In this document: piece after piece, positions 10,578-21,231 of the stretch
How the letters are laid out: every line of letters begins with the position of its first letter
Numbering within the stretch: position 1 is the first letter of the stretch
Source of the DNA: Lithobates sylvaticus
Lineage: Eukaryota > Chordata > Amphibia > Anura > Ranidae
Assembly: GCA_028564925.1 (NCBI GenBank)
Contig: CM053026.1
Coordinates: 640,995,967 to 641,059,966 of the forward strand
Direction of reading: 5' to 3'
DNA: 64,000 bases
Program-made: the position numbers and the translations under genes
The notes under the pieces: model-generated
Told to the model about the DNA's origin: nothing
Seen by the model: only the letters and a program-made list of their open reading frames with translations
Databases searched by the model: none

Positions 10578-12146
10578 TTAACCACTTAAGGACCGAGCCT
10601 CTTTCTGAGATTTGTTGTTTTTTTTTGCTAGAAAATTACTTAGAACCCCCAAACATTATACATTTTTTTTTCTAGCACCCTAGAGAATAAAATGGTGGTC
10701 ATTGCAATACTTTCTGTCACACCGTATTTGCGCAGCGCTCTTACAAGCGCACTTTTTTTGGAAAAAATACACTTTTTTTAATAAAAAAATAAGACAACAG
10801 TAAAGATAGCCCAATTTTTTTTTATATTGTGAAATATAATGTTACGTAGAGTAAATTGATACCCAACATGTCATGCTTCAAATTTGCACCCGCTCGTGGA
10901 ATGGCGACAAACTTTTAACCTTAAAAATCTCCATAGGCGACGTTTAAAAAATTCTACAGATTGCATGTTTTTAGTTACAGAGGAGGTCTAGGGCTAGAAT
11001 GATTGCTCTAATTCTACCGATCATGGTGATACCTCACATGTGTGGTTTAAACACCGTTTTCATATGCAGGCGCTACTCAGGTATGCTTTCGCTTTTGCAC
11101 GAGAGCTCTTATTTATTTTACCTTTTATTTTTTATTTTTACACAGTTTTCTTTTTAAAAAATGTCCACTTTTGTTCTTATTACAAGGAATGTAGACATCC
11201 CTTGTAATAGAAAAAAAGCATGACTGGACCTCTTAAAGTGGTGTTACCACCAAAAAAAAAAAAAAAATTGCTTAAAAATCCTAAAAAAAAAAAAATTGAA
11301 AAAAAAAATGTTTTAGTCACCTCTAAATGCCTGTTGCTAGGGGGTCCCTCGTAGTTTGCCACCTTCAGTTCATGGGGACACTGACATCACTTCCCCTCGG
11401 CGCCGCACAGTCATCTGAGACCTGTCACGTGTCCCAGATGACTTAGCGTCGTATCATGGCGCTGCTCGCGCATGCGCAGTGGGTGCCCGGCTGTGGAGCC
11501 ACAGCTGGGTGCCCACAGTAAGAATGCCGGCGCCGCGAGCGGAGCGGGGAACAAGGGGAGGCTTCTTTCCCCCGCATCGCTGGACCCTGGGACAGGTAAG
11601 TGTCCGATTATTAAAAGTCAGCAGCTGCAGTATTTGTAGCTGCTGACTTTTAAAAAATATTTTTTTTAGTGGGCACTCCTCTTTAAATATGAGATCTGGG
11701 GTCAAAAAGACCCCAGATCTCGTATTTACACTAAAATGCAAAAAAAAAAACATTGCCATTAAAGAAAATGTCCCTTTAAGAGCTGTGGGTGGAAGTGACG
11801 TTTTGACATCGCTTCCGCCCTGCATATGGAGACAGGTGGGGGCCATCTTCCCCTCACTCGTCTCCATACCTAACAGGAGACTGGACGCGATCGCCTCCGC
11901 CGCTGCCAATTGCTCCGGTAAGCGGCGGAGGGCACCGGAATGTGGCGGGACGGGGGGGCGCCCCTCTCCCGCCGCCAATAAAAGTGCTCGCAGTGAATCC
12001 ACCGCAGAGACCAATTTTATCTTGTAGCGGACCACCCGCTGAAGAAGAGGATACTGGGGTTATGGCAGCTAGCTGCTGCCATAACAATGATATCCTCCTT
12101 CAAACAGCCAGCGTAAAACTGCGGCGGGCGGTCCATAAGTGGTTAA
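10578..12146 (+). mobile_element. piggyBac-like element (outer), interrupted by a second TTAA element
   Basis: The left end is TTAACCACTTAAGGACCG and the right end is CATAAGTGGTTAA, with TTAA at both edges (10578-10581 and 12143-12146). The interior has the family marker GAGATCTGGGGTC followed by its inverse GACCCCAGATCTC at about 11692-11720, and a GC-rich 3' part. An inner TTAA element sits at 11233-11686. Without it the element would be about 1.1 kb. No transposase frame is visible; frames on either strand look accidental. Confidence 0.8.
11233..11686 (+). mobile_element. Inner TTAA element nested in a piggyBac-like element
   Basis: The left end TTAAAGTGGTGTTACCACC and the right end AGTGGGCACTCCTCTTTAA are imperfect inverted repeats, each followed inwards by A- or T-rich runs. 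TTAA occurs at 11233-11236 and 11683-11686. A related full copy in reverse orientation is at 24275-24733, which confirms both borders. Shared interior: GTCAGCAGCTGCAGTATTTG. Confidence 0.8.
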
Positions 12147-12246
12147 TGAATACAAGGAATTCTCTGACTGGAGGCGGTAAAGATCATGACATCACTGCTC
12201 CTCCTCTTTGCCTCATCTAATCAGAGAATGCCTTGTATTCATTAAA
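12143..12246. repeat. Short fold-back repeat next to a TTAA element
   Basis: TTAATGAATACAAGGAATTC is matched in inverse by GCCTTGTATTCATTAA ending at 12246, with about 60 bp between the arms. The outer TTAA element at 10578-12146 abuts its left edge. Confidence 0.6.
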
Positions 12247-12429
12247 AAAGACAATAGTGTTGTTTGAATGGCAGCAGGAGTGACCTCCTGTGGTCAGTAT
12301 GCAATGAAGCAGTCCCTTGCATAGAACCTGAGCAGGACCCGAGAGATCGTTGCTATCACCGTAGTAATGCCAACAACTTGCTATTACACAGTTGCCACCG
12401 ATTCCCAATTAACAGGGATGGGTGTCTGC

Positions 12430-13060
12430 TGCGCTAGTTACAATTTAAATCAATAAAGACAATAAAAACAATAAAAATAATCCCTCGAGCAGCCAGCACA
12501 ATATTGATGAACAACAATGAAACTGATATATGGTAGGTGCAGTGCTCAAAGGAAATGTCCATTAAACATTTGATCCTCAAAAGTGATTGTAGACAGCACA
12601 CTTGATGGGGTATACTTTGAATGCAACCGAACACACTGCCTCTTATACCCCTCTTTGGACCCTTATTACGGGGGGTCAAATGAGAATTGGATATGGACAG
12701 CACACCATGATCAAACAGCCAAAGCAGGATGGATACAGGTACCCTGGTCTCCACGCCCCATTCCCAGCATTCACACTGTTAGATCCACACAAGTATTAAT
12801 CCCATAAAACATAAAGGAATAAACCTCATGGTCCTTAATCCTTAATATGATTTTATTTGTAAAAAAGGGAAGATATTGCACTCACATAATCCGAATTTTA
12901 AAACGCTTATAGCTGGATAAAAAATCTCAGCTCACACCACCAACAAGATGGCCGCTGCATCCCGGCATACACTCACGTCACGTCACAAGCTCCACCCTAC
13001 GCGTTTTGTCATGAGGTTTCCAATAGCTTCCTTGTCTCAGGTAAAGGGATTAGTCCCTTC
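12430..13060 (-). other. Possible Penelope-like untranslated region
   Basis: On the minus strand it contains GACAAAACGCGTAGGGTGG near 12990-13012. I associate this ACGCGT-type motif with untranslated parts of frog Penelope-like elements, and a comparable motif AACATGTCGGGTACATAG lies near 35870-35888. No coding remnant is visible, so the family call is weak. Confidence 0.3.
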
Positions 13061-13101
13061 ACTCCATGTGCTGTACATGTTTTACAGCTGTCCAGGACTA
13101 A

Positions 13102-13381
13102 GTCCCCGTTCACACCGGTGCGACTTTCCATTGCGATTTGACAGTTCCAAATTGCATGACAAGCTGCCCCCCAGTGTCGGCTATGGAACCATTCAAATAG
13201 CTGCGACTTTGAAAAAGGTTCCTGCACTACTTTTTGCAAGTTTTATTGCGACTTGCATAGACTTCTCTTGCATGAAGTCACAAGCTGCAATGAAGTCAGC
13301 AGTGCAAATCGCAGTGATGTGCGGCTTTGAAATCGCGCTGAAGTAGCACGATTTCAAAGTCTCACCTGTGTGAACGGGGGC
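13102..13381. mobile_element. PIF/Harbinger-type non-autonomous element (TTCACAC ends)
   Basis: The left end GTCCCCGTTCACACCGGTG pairs with the right end CACCTGTGTGAACGGGGGC. TAA flanks both sides (13099-13101 and 13382-13384). The interior is built from repeats of GATTTGCACTGC- and GCGACTT-like words. No coding capacity. Confidence 0.8.
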
Positions 13382-13384
13382 TAA

Positions 13385-13859
13385 GACTACATTGTGCCGT
13401 GGAGAATTCAAGGGTAGGCAGGCAATCATTTTCAGCCAATGTAGGGCAGTTTCAAAAAACCAACAGGTAACATGACCCTTATAGTGGTCATTACAAAAGA
13501 CATGAGCATTTCTTGTACATTCCAGAAGTTATTGGTGGATTAGATTTCCTTCCTGGAATCAGTGACCTGTCTCCATCCCCGTGATCTCACAGCTCCAAAG
13601 TAGACAGCACAATGCCCCCTGGCAATGGAAAAATATTTTCTTTGGCAAAGCCGTTCAGGTGTATTCCTCCTACTTCCTCTGCAGGAAAAGAGCCAAATAT
13701 ATTTTGCAGTAATAACATCTGTCAGACAATCACAGGTGCACTGCTGCAGCCCCACGAGATCCAACAACAGACAGAAAAAAATGATGGTTCACCAGCCATT
13801 TATCTAAACGCTGTTTATTCCATTAGATAAATCTCAAATATCAGATGTCACAGCCAGGG
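13385..13859. other. Unassigned sequence
   Basis: No recognised gene or repeat. Short frames on both strands lack any recognisable family signature. Confidence 0.3.
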
Positions 13860-14120
13860 AATGCTTAAATACAATAAAAGATATTCTTGCTGTGATGCAC
13901 ACTATAGACTTCTGGAAAGGATTTCTATCCTTTTATTGTTTTGCAAGGAGATGAGATCAATCATTTTTATTAATCAAATGATTATCTCCATGAATAATGT
14001 TTAGAGGTCCTTCATGACAGGAATATTTTACCAACCCGTCCTGCAGGTCTTACTTTGGAGGGATAACATGAGCTTTGTGTTATGCTGGCTGACATTTTAA
14101 AGTAGATGTAAAGCTTAGCT
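13860..14120. promoter_or_regulatory. Candidate conserved non-coding block (impression only)
   Basis: Repeat-free AT-rich sequence with a dense run of homeodomain-like cores, including ATCAATCATTTTTATTAATC and CAAATGATTATC near 13955-13987. Such composition is common in developmental enhancers, but I have no alignment and no gene context. Confidence 0.2.
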
Positions 14121-14532
14121 GAAGGACATTAAGTTTGTGTAAACAATATTGACATTTTTGTTTTCGATAAAATGCTTGTTTTCAGCTTTTTTTTTTCATC
14201 TTTTGTTGCATCCTAGCTTTACTGAATTCCTGCGGCCTTTTTGCAGTCATTACATTTTTACATGCATACTGTACTTTTTTGTTTAATAAAATCAAGCATA
14301 CATCTTGTTATTAAGATGTATTCACAAATATACAAAAATAAATAAAAAAGAATATATACATACATAAACAAAAACAAACAAACAGACAGCAGATAACAAA
14401 AAAAGCAAACAGCTTTTTGACAAAAAGCATAAATAGAACTATATACAAAGAAACATAATTGTATTACTAGCAGACTACAAAATTATGCAAAAACAAAGCT
14501 CCACCTAAACACACCCTCAGGCTAAGAAACTA
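14121..14532. other. Unassigned AT-rich sequence
   Basis: No gene found. An A-rich stretch with ATACATA and AAACAAACA words (about 14335-14400) is low complexity. Confidence 0.3.
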
Positions 14533-14535
14533 TAA

Positions 14536-14954
14536 TGCGGCGTACACACGGTCGGAATTTCCGATGGAAACAGTCCGATGGGAGCTTGTCAATGGATTTT
14601 CCGACCGTGTGTATGCCCATCGGTCTTTTTCTGTCGGAATTTCCGACGGACTTTGAATTGAGAACCTGTTCTCAATTTTTCCGACGGAAAACCTTTCTAT
14701 CGGATTTTCCGATTGTGTGTATGCAATTCCGACACGTAAAATTCCGACGCATGCTCGGAAACAATTCGACGCATGCTCGGAAGCATTAAACTTCCCTTCT
14801 ATAGTGCTGTCGAACGTGTTTTATGCCGCTGTGTTACAGACCGTCGGAATTTGGTGTGACCGTATGTAGGCAAGACAGTTTGAGCGAAATTCTGTCGGAA
14901 TTCCGACGGGAAAACCATCAGAGCTTTTTCCGGTGAGAATTCCGACCGTGTGCA
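14536..14954. mobile_element. PIF/Harbinger-type non-autonomous element (TGCGGCG end)
   Basis: Left end TGCGGCGTACACACGGTCGG; right end CCGACCGTGTGCA. The flanks are TAA on the left (14533-14535) and TTA on the right (14955-14957). They do not match exactly, so the precise border or duplication is uncertain. Interior repeats of TCCGACGGA and TTTTCCGAC type. It directly abuts a second element of the same kind. Confidence 0.65.
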
Positions 14955-14957
14955 TTA

Positions 14958-15345
14958 TGCCCCGTACACATATTCCGATGGAAAAAGTCCGATCGGATTA
15001 TGTTGTCGGAAAATCCAATTGTGTGTGGGCTCTAGCGGGCTTTTTGAGAGCAGGATCCAAAGTTTTCCCACAACAAAATCCGATCGGACTTTTTCCGATC
15101 GTGTGTAGAGAATTCCGACGGACAAATTGCCACGCATGCTCAGAAGAATTTTGGAGACGAAAGCTATTGGCTACTGGCCCCTACGTAGTCCCGTCATATG
15201 TTTTGTACGTCACCTCGTTCGGAACGATCAGATTTTCCGACAACTTTGTCCGACCGTGTGTGTGCAACACAAGTTTCGGACAAAATTTGTCGGAAAAAAT
15301 CCAACGGATTTTGTGGTCGGAATGTCCGACCGTGTGTACAAGGCA
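14958..15345. mobile_element. PIF/Harbinger-type non-autonomous element abutting the previous one
   Basis: Left end TGCCCCGTACACATATTCCG; right end GACCGTGTGTACAAGGCA. TTA lies on both sides (14955-14957 and 15346-15348). The 224-codon plus-strand frame crossing this pair reads through transposon sequence and is not a gene. Confidence 0.7.
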
Positions 15346-15348
15346 TTA

Positions 15349-15811
15349 CGCATGTAACCCATGCATGCAGCCTTTTTTGAAAAATCTGATCTTATCAAAA
15401 TCTAGGGGACATGAAAGCACAGAAAGAAAAGCCGCACACCCAGAGACTGACAGACAGCAGCTACGGGGACCTGACATTCCTCCACGCCTTTGTCCAGGTC
15501 CCCGGCCACCACCTGTTCTCAAGACTTCGAATCTTTCCAACCTCACCCAGACAGGAAGGACTTTTTTCCTAATGGAAACCTGGCACTGTGCATTCCACGT
15601 GAAGTAAGTAAGACTACTAAGCTAACTAGAAAAAGTGTCTCAAAATCAAAATCCCGATGCAACTTAAAAGACCTGTACAACCACTCCGCATAACTTGCAT
15701 ACTGTATACTCCAGTGATGGCTGCATGGAATTTCTCAGGACAGGTTTCCTGATGGTGACAACAGTGAACCATGCCTGCATAATGTGTGTTAAAACCGCAA
15801 CTTGTAGTGTT
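15349..15811. other. Unassigned sequence
   Basis: No repeat or gene recognised between two transposon-rich segments. Confidence 0.3.
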
Positions 15812-15844
15812 TAAGGCCGGGTTCACACTTATGCGAAAGGCCTG
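15812..15844 (+). mobile_element. Truncated Harbinger-type end
   Basis: AAGGCCGGGTTCACACTTATG resembles the left end of the TTCACAC-ended family. No partner end is found before Tc1-like sequence begins. Confidence 0.4.
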
Positions 15845-16686
15845 TCTCGCAGTCTCCTCTCTAATTCATCCCAAAGGTGTTCTATTGGGTTGAAGTCAGG
15901 ACTCTGTGCAGGCCAGTTCCTCCCCCCCAAACTCATCCATGTCTTTATAGACCTTACTTTGTGCACTGGTCCAAATCATTTGGTGGAGGAGGGATTACGG
16001 TGTGGGGTCCATTTTCAGGGGTTGGGCTTGGCGCCTTAGTTCCAGTGAAGGGAAGGAATCAGCATACCAAGACATTTTGGACAATATCATGCCCCCAACT
16101 TTGTGGGAACAGCTTGGGGATGGCCCCTTCCTGTTCCAACATGCACACCAGTGCACAAAGCAAGATATTGAACCCTACGGACTAAAGCCCCATACACACG
16201 CGCAGATTATCCGAGGACCAGGTCCGTCGGACCATGTCCGTCATACTTTGTCTGATGTTGGTTTTGCGTACACACGGTCAGACAAAGTTGTCGGAAAATC
16301 TGATCATTCTGAACGTGGTGACGTTTGTTGCCTACGACGGGACTACGTAGAGGCTAGTAGCCAATAGCTTTGGTCTTGTAATGTGATCTGAGCATGCCTA
16401 GCACTTTGTCCGGTCGGACAACCGTACACACGATCGGATTTGGTGTGATCGGACCGTGTTGTCGGCAAATCTTTCGAGCAGGAGATAAGACTTTGTCCGT
16501 CGGACAATCCGACGTACACTGTCCGATGGTGCATACACACGGTCTGATTTTTCAACAACATTGTCCGATCGGACAGAATCCATGAAAAAGTCCGACCGTG
16601 TGTATGGGGCTTAAGACTGAGATGCCATTAAAGTTCATGTGAGAGTAAAGGCAGGCGTCCCAATACTTTTTAGTAACATAGTGTAT
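15845..16686 (+). mobile_element. Rearranged Tc1/mariner remnant with a Harbinger-type insertion
   Basis: 15850-15965 reads as the minus-strand sense of the transposase C-terminal region of a Tc1-like element. 15966-16185 then continues on the plus strand with the catalytic-core segment (peptide GGITVWGPFSGVGLGALVP). The terminal sequence GCGTCCCAATACTTTT ends at about 16686. The two parts face each other, so this is an internally rearranged copy. It is interrupted by the element at 16186-16611, which lies within TACGGACTAAGACTGAG. No working transposase remains. Confidence 0.7.
16186..16611. mobile_element. PIF/Harbinger-type non-autonomous element with TAA target duplication
   Basis: Left end AGCCCCATACACACGCGCAG; right end GACCGTGTGTATGGGGCT. 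TAA at 16183-16185 and 16612-16614. It is inserted into the Tc1 remnant, so it is younger than that element. A 5' fragment of the same family lies at 17109-17247. Confidence 0.85.
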
Positions 16687-16984
16687 ATGCGTATAAGCAT
16701 GCCCTCAGCACAGAGACAGAAATGTCACTGACATGCAGGGTTGACAACCTCCCAAAGTAAAATTTACTGGCACAACATAAACAATTTACTGACAGAACCA
16801 ATTTTTTTACTGACACAACACAAAAAATGTTTACTGACAGAGCCAAATTTTTAATGACAGTTCAAAAAGTTAACCAAACAGTTTTTAGGGAAAATATCAA
16901 TATTTAAGCTACAAACATGTAGCTAGTTTAATTAGCAATGTGTTTAATTTATAACAAAAGGCAAAACAAAACAAATTAATATAA

Positions 16985-17950
16985 CCAAGCACAGATGTCC
17001 CCCTTACATTAGAGTCTACAGGGTTCCCCTTTACAGTGCAAGGGGGGATGAGGTAGACCCTGATGTAAAAAGGAACACTGTGGACTCTGATGTGAAGAAG
17101 AACTCTAAAGCCCCATACACACGCGCGGATTATCCGAGGACCAGGTCCGTCATACTTTGTCTGATGTTGGTTTTGCGTACACACGGTCGGACAAAGTTGT
17201 CGGAAAATCCGATCATTCTGAACGTGGTGACGTTTGTTGCCTACGACATGCTGTAGACCCTGATGTAAAAAGGAACACTGTGGACTCTGATGTGAAGAAG
17301 AACTCTAAGGACTCTGATGTTAGGGAAAATGCTGTGCACTGTAGCGTAAAGGAAAACTCTGATGTAAGGGGGGTCTCTGGTCACCAGAACCCCTCCCCCC
17401 TTACACAAGAGTCCACAGAGTTCCCCTGTACATCACAGTCCACAAAGTTTTCCCTTACTTCAGAGTCCACAATGACCCCTTTACATCAAAGTCTGCAGGG
17501 TTCCCCCTTACAGTGTAAGGGGGAACTCTGTGGACCCTGATGTACAGGGGAACCCTGTGGACCCTGATGTAAAGGGAATGCTGCAGACCGTAATGTAAAG
17601 GAGTCTGCGGTCACCAGAGCTTCCCCCTTACACAAGAGTCCACAGAGTTCCCCCTTACATCCAAGTTTGCAGGACTCCCCCTTTTACTGAACTCTGATGT
17701 AAAGGGGAACAATGCGGACCAAGATTTAAGGGGGAATGCTGCGGACTCTGGTGTAAAAAAGAACTCTGATGTAAGGTGGTCTCTGGTCACTAGATTTCCC
17801 CCTTTACATTAGAATTCCTACTTACATTGGGGTCTACAGCAATGTCCTTTACATCAGAGTTCCCCTTTACATCAGGGTCTGCAGCGTTCCCCCTTTGCAG
17901 ACACTAATTTAAGCTGGAATGCTGCGAACTCTGATGTGGGGGGGCTCTGG
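16985..17950. repeat. Degenerate minisatellite with units in both orientations
   Basis: The theme is CTCTGATGTAAAGGGGAA-like units of roughly 25-35 bp. Runs of units on one strand (17270-17375, 17520-17600, 17690-17780) alternate with runs on the other (17390-17510, 17615-17690, 17790-17900), so parts could fold back on each other. Frames within it, including a 127-codon frame from 17157, are by-products. Confidence 0.7.
17109..17247 (+). mobile_element. Harbinger-type 5' fragment between 56-bp direct repeats
   Basis: AGCCCCATACACACGCGCGG and the following bases match 16186-16340 closely, but the copy stops at CTACGAC with no right end. The 56 bp before it (17053-17108) recur immediately after it (17253-17308) exactly 200 bp on. 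Confidence 0.75.
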
Positions 17951-18419
17951 TGACCACTGACACCTTCCACAGTAAGTCCACCATTCCGCTTGTGCAGTTC
18001 CAAAGTTCCAAAGCCAGTCCTACTCACACGACACGTGGGGGCCTCCTCTCCCTTTGGGGTAGATGCTCACTAATGCCCGGGACTAGGTGGGGCCACATTT
18101 ATATGAACTCAACAAGGTGGCACCACAACTTAGAAGTGAGTCGTACTCCTGGTGCTGCTGTACCGTCACTTGTCTGTACTATCAAATAAGTATGACAAGA
18201 CAATTAACATTTTCTAAAGGACAGGTTGGTAGTGGCAGCCTCCATGTCTCTGTCATGACAGATTGCCTTTATGGATACAAAGACATTTTAAGACATGAGG
18301 TCTGCGGTAAGTATTTTGTACTTTTTTCTTCCAATTTTAGATTTTAGATTTTAGTAAGTGTCTTTTTCAAGGGGCTCAATAATAGGCAGACCTTACATTT
18401 TCATTTAGGGTACCTTTAG

Positions 18420-18955
18420 ATGTGTATCATGTGAGATTTGGGGGCACCACAAGGAGATTGGGGGAGGGGATTTATGTTGGGAGGGGGAATTTGGCGGGGG
18501 CAGAGCTACGAAATGTTCTAGGAGGGGAAATTTGGGGAGGTGTGCTTTAATTTGGGGGATTTGTGTTGAGTCGGGAGATGGGGGAAGAGGATTTGTGTGC
18601 TAGGATGGGGGATTTGGGGATTCTGTGCTAGAAAAGGTAATATGGTGTGTGTGTGTGTGTGGGGGGGGGGGGGGGTTGTGCTAGGTGGGGACATTTTTTT
18701 TGGGAGGGGGATTTGTGCTAGTATGGATGATTGGGGTGCAATTGTGCTAAGAGGGGAAGTTTGGGGGGAAATCTGGAGAGGGGGGATTTGTGCTTGGAGA
18801 AGAAAATGTAGGGGTAGAGGATTTGTGCTAGGAAGGGGGAATATTTTTTTTTGGAGGGGGGGCTGTGCTGGGAGCATATTTTGAATGAGAGGATTTGAGC
18901 TAAGCATGCAAATTAGCGCTCGTTTTTTTTGGGGGGGGGGGGGGGGGTTTGCTGA
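18420..18955 (+). repeat. G-rich degenerate minisatellite
   Basis: Repeated GGGGGATTTGTGCTAGGA-like units of about 25-30 bp, with a (GT)n-G run near 18645-18675 and a long G run near 18930-18947. Many runs of three or more G make G-quadruplex formation on the plus strand plausible. The proline-rich minus-strand frame of 146 codons is a consequence of this composition. Confidence 0.75.
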
Positions 18956-19989
18956 CATATAATGCCTTTACATCTTGGCAGGGGGCTCTATAATACCTTG
19001 TTTCGGGACTGGAGAGTACCATGAGGCTACTCCCCAGTATACACCAGCTGTAAGTTCTACTAAATCTATAACAAGTGCTCTATGATGACCCATCTTAGAC
19101 TTGGCTTCAGGTTATGCAGATTTACCCAATATCGTGAAGAACAAAGTCACCATAGAGGTTTCCAACTTACAATATACAACTCCCACATATCTTCAAGACA
19201 TTTGGATTAGAAATTTGGGTAGTCTTCTCTCTCTATCCCACCCATCAGTTTGCCTGTATTATCATATCCTTTGGTCTTTTAACTTGAAACAAGTTGATTA
19301 GCAGATAAAATGCCCAAGGCAAAGCTTCAGGCAATCTCCTACATGATACAAAACTACAGAATGCAAAGTCATTTACCCAGTCTCACCCTGTCACATGTAC
19401 TGAAAAAGTGTAAATCAAAGACAGAGAGTTAAATAGCACTAGGGAATTAATATTTGTTCAATTTAAGATCTAACTTTTATATTAAAAACGACTTCATGGC
19501 TCTGCTCTGTTCTACCAGCATTTGCTCAGAAGAAAGTTAATCACATGTAATAAAGTGTGCACTCTTACGCAACGGTCAATGCTAATTTAAGGCTATAATG
19601 GGATCCTCTAACTTATTTCTGGCAGTGGATCTCAGTCTTTTCTGTCATATCCTCCATGCACCTTTGACATCATCTTATACCCCTCTTCACCTCTGTGACA
19701 CCATTTAGTATCCCACTTGACCCTTTGATCCTATATGATACCCCAACTTACTCCTGTGATCTCATCTGATTCTATTTCTCAGCCCTGTGACACCATTTGA
19801 CACCCCTTTTCATTCTCCCCAGGACAAAATCCAATACCTCAATATTTTACTTGGCACCTCTTCTGCCTTCCCAACAATGTGTCCAGGGTGCCAGAAAAGC
19901 TACTTTTCCCTGCACATTGTTTTCAGGATCTCTAAGCAGTGCTGTTGGACATATCCAGCAACAGTGCAATGGCACTGCCCTGCTTGAGA
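18956..19989. other. Unassigned sequence
   Basis: No gene or known repeat recognised. 19600-19850 has a loose repetition of the theme CTGTGACACCATTTGA, possibly a very old short tandem repeat. Confidence 0.3.
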
Positions 19990-20560
19990 AACATTGCGTT
20001 AGAGCAAGCCAAATGAATGGCAGTAAGATACATGGTAATCACACAAATAAAAAACATAAGGGGAATACAAAGACACTGAATTTCAAAAGAGCCAACTTCC
20101 CTAAATTATGCTCCTTGCTAGAAGATATTAAATAGGAAAAAAATCTTAGGAACAAAGAACATGGAGGAGAGATGGGTTTGCTTTAAGAGCATATTAAATA
20201 AGGGCATTAGCCAGTGCATCCCAATGGTAAATAAATGTAAAAGAGCTAATAAAAGTCCTGGGTGGCTTAACTCCAATGTAAAAATACATATAAAAGCAAA
20301 GTAGAAGGCCTTCAAAAAATACAAGGCTGAGGGGTCATCATCAGCATTCCAACTTTACAAAGTATGCAATAAGAAATGGAAGGGTACAATCAGGGAGGCT
20401 AAGATAGAACACGAAAGGCACATAGCGTCGGAGAGTAAAATAAATCCCAAGGAAATTCTTTAAGTATATAAATAGTAAAAGAGGGAGGTCAGATCATATT
20501 GGCCCCATAGAGAATGATGAAGGGAATCTGGTTACAGAGGATGGAGAGAGGGCAAAGTTA

Positions 20561-21130
20561 TTGAATTTATTTTTCTCCTCAGTCTTCACGAGGGAAACGG
20601 GGGGCTTTAGTAACCAAAACTGCAAGGTTTATCCTCATGACATGTCACAGGAAGCACCCTCATGGCTAACAGAGGATAGAATAGGGATAGACTTGAAAAA
20701 CGTAACATTAATAAGTCACCGGGCCAGATGGCTTGCATCCAAAGTCCTTAAGGAACTCAGTGAAGTAATTGCCATACCATTGTTCCTAATTTTTACGAAC
20801 AGTCTACTGACTGGAATAGTACCAGCGGATTGGAGAAAAGCCAATGTAGCACCAATATTTAAAATTTTAAGACCTATCCCTGGAAACTACAGACCAGTTA
20901 GCTTAATATCAATAGTTTGTAAGCTCTTGGAGGGGATGATAAGGGACTATATACAAGATTTTAGTAATGAAAATGGTATCATTAACAAAAATCAGCATGG
21001 ATTCATGAAGAATTGTTCTTGCCAAACCAATCTATTAACCTTCTATGAGAAGGTGAGCAGCCATATAGATAAAGGAAGACCTGTAGACATGGTGTATCTG
21101 GATTTTGCAAAGGCATTCGATACAGTTTGA
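20561..21130 (+). pseudogene. CR1 reverse transcriptase remnant, N-terminal half
   Basis: An open stretch of 189 codons that includes NYRPVSLISIVCKLLEGMI (thumb-side finger motif), NQHGFMKNCSCQTNL, and the first catalytic block YLDFAKAFDTV just before a stop. These are the standard reverse transcriptase blocks of CR1 elements. After the stop the sequence is shifted and scrambled for about 100 bases before homology resumes. It belongs to a dead element and makes no functional enzyme. Confidence 0.8.
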
Positions 21131-21231
21131 TAAACATTTACTGTACAAACTAAGGTCTGTCAGCATGGACCAAAGGGTGAGTACATGGACTGAAAACGTG
21201 CTGCAGGGGTGAGTTCAGAGGGTGGTGATAA

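Larger units (their letters stand above)
5852..11400 (+). repeat. Tandem segmental duplication, copy B with two extra insertions
   Basis: Parallels copy A from TTACTAAACAGACAGAATCT to CACTTCCCCTCGG. It is longer because of a TTAA element at 6671-7528 and a Harbinger-type element at 8784-9203. Both are flanked by target duplications that are single in copy A, so they most simply arrived after the duplication. Sequence continues past 11400 into the rest of the inner TTAA element, so copy B keeps the original right-hand context. Confidence 0.9.

Noticed and set aside
11454-12035. 193-codon minus-strand frame in GC-rich DNA.
   Set aside because: It spans the inner and outer TTAA elements including both their borders, so it is accidental.
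14933-15607. 224-codon plus-strand frame.
   Set aside because: It crosses two Harbinger-type non-autonomous elements and unassigned DNA. The peptide has no domain, and the frame begins within transposon end sequence.
18518-18958. Proline-rich 146-codon minus-strand frame.
   Set aside because: It is a translation of a G-rich degenerate tandem array, with composition alone keeping it open.
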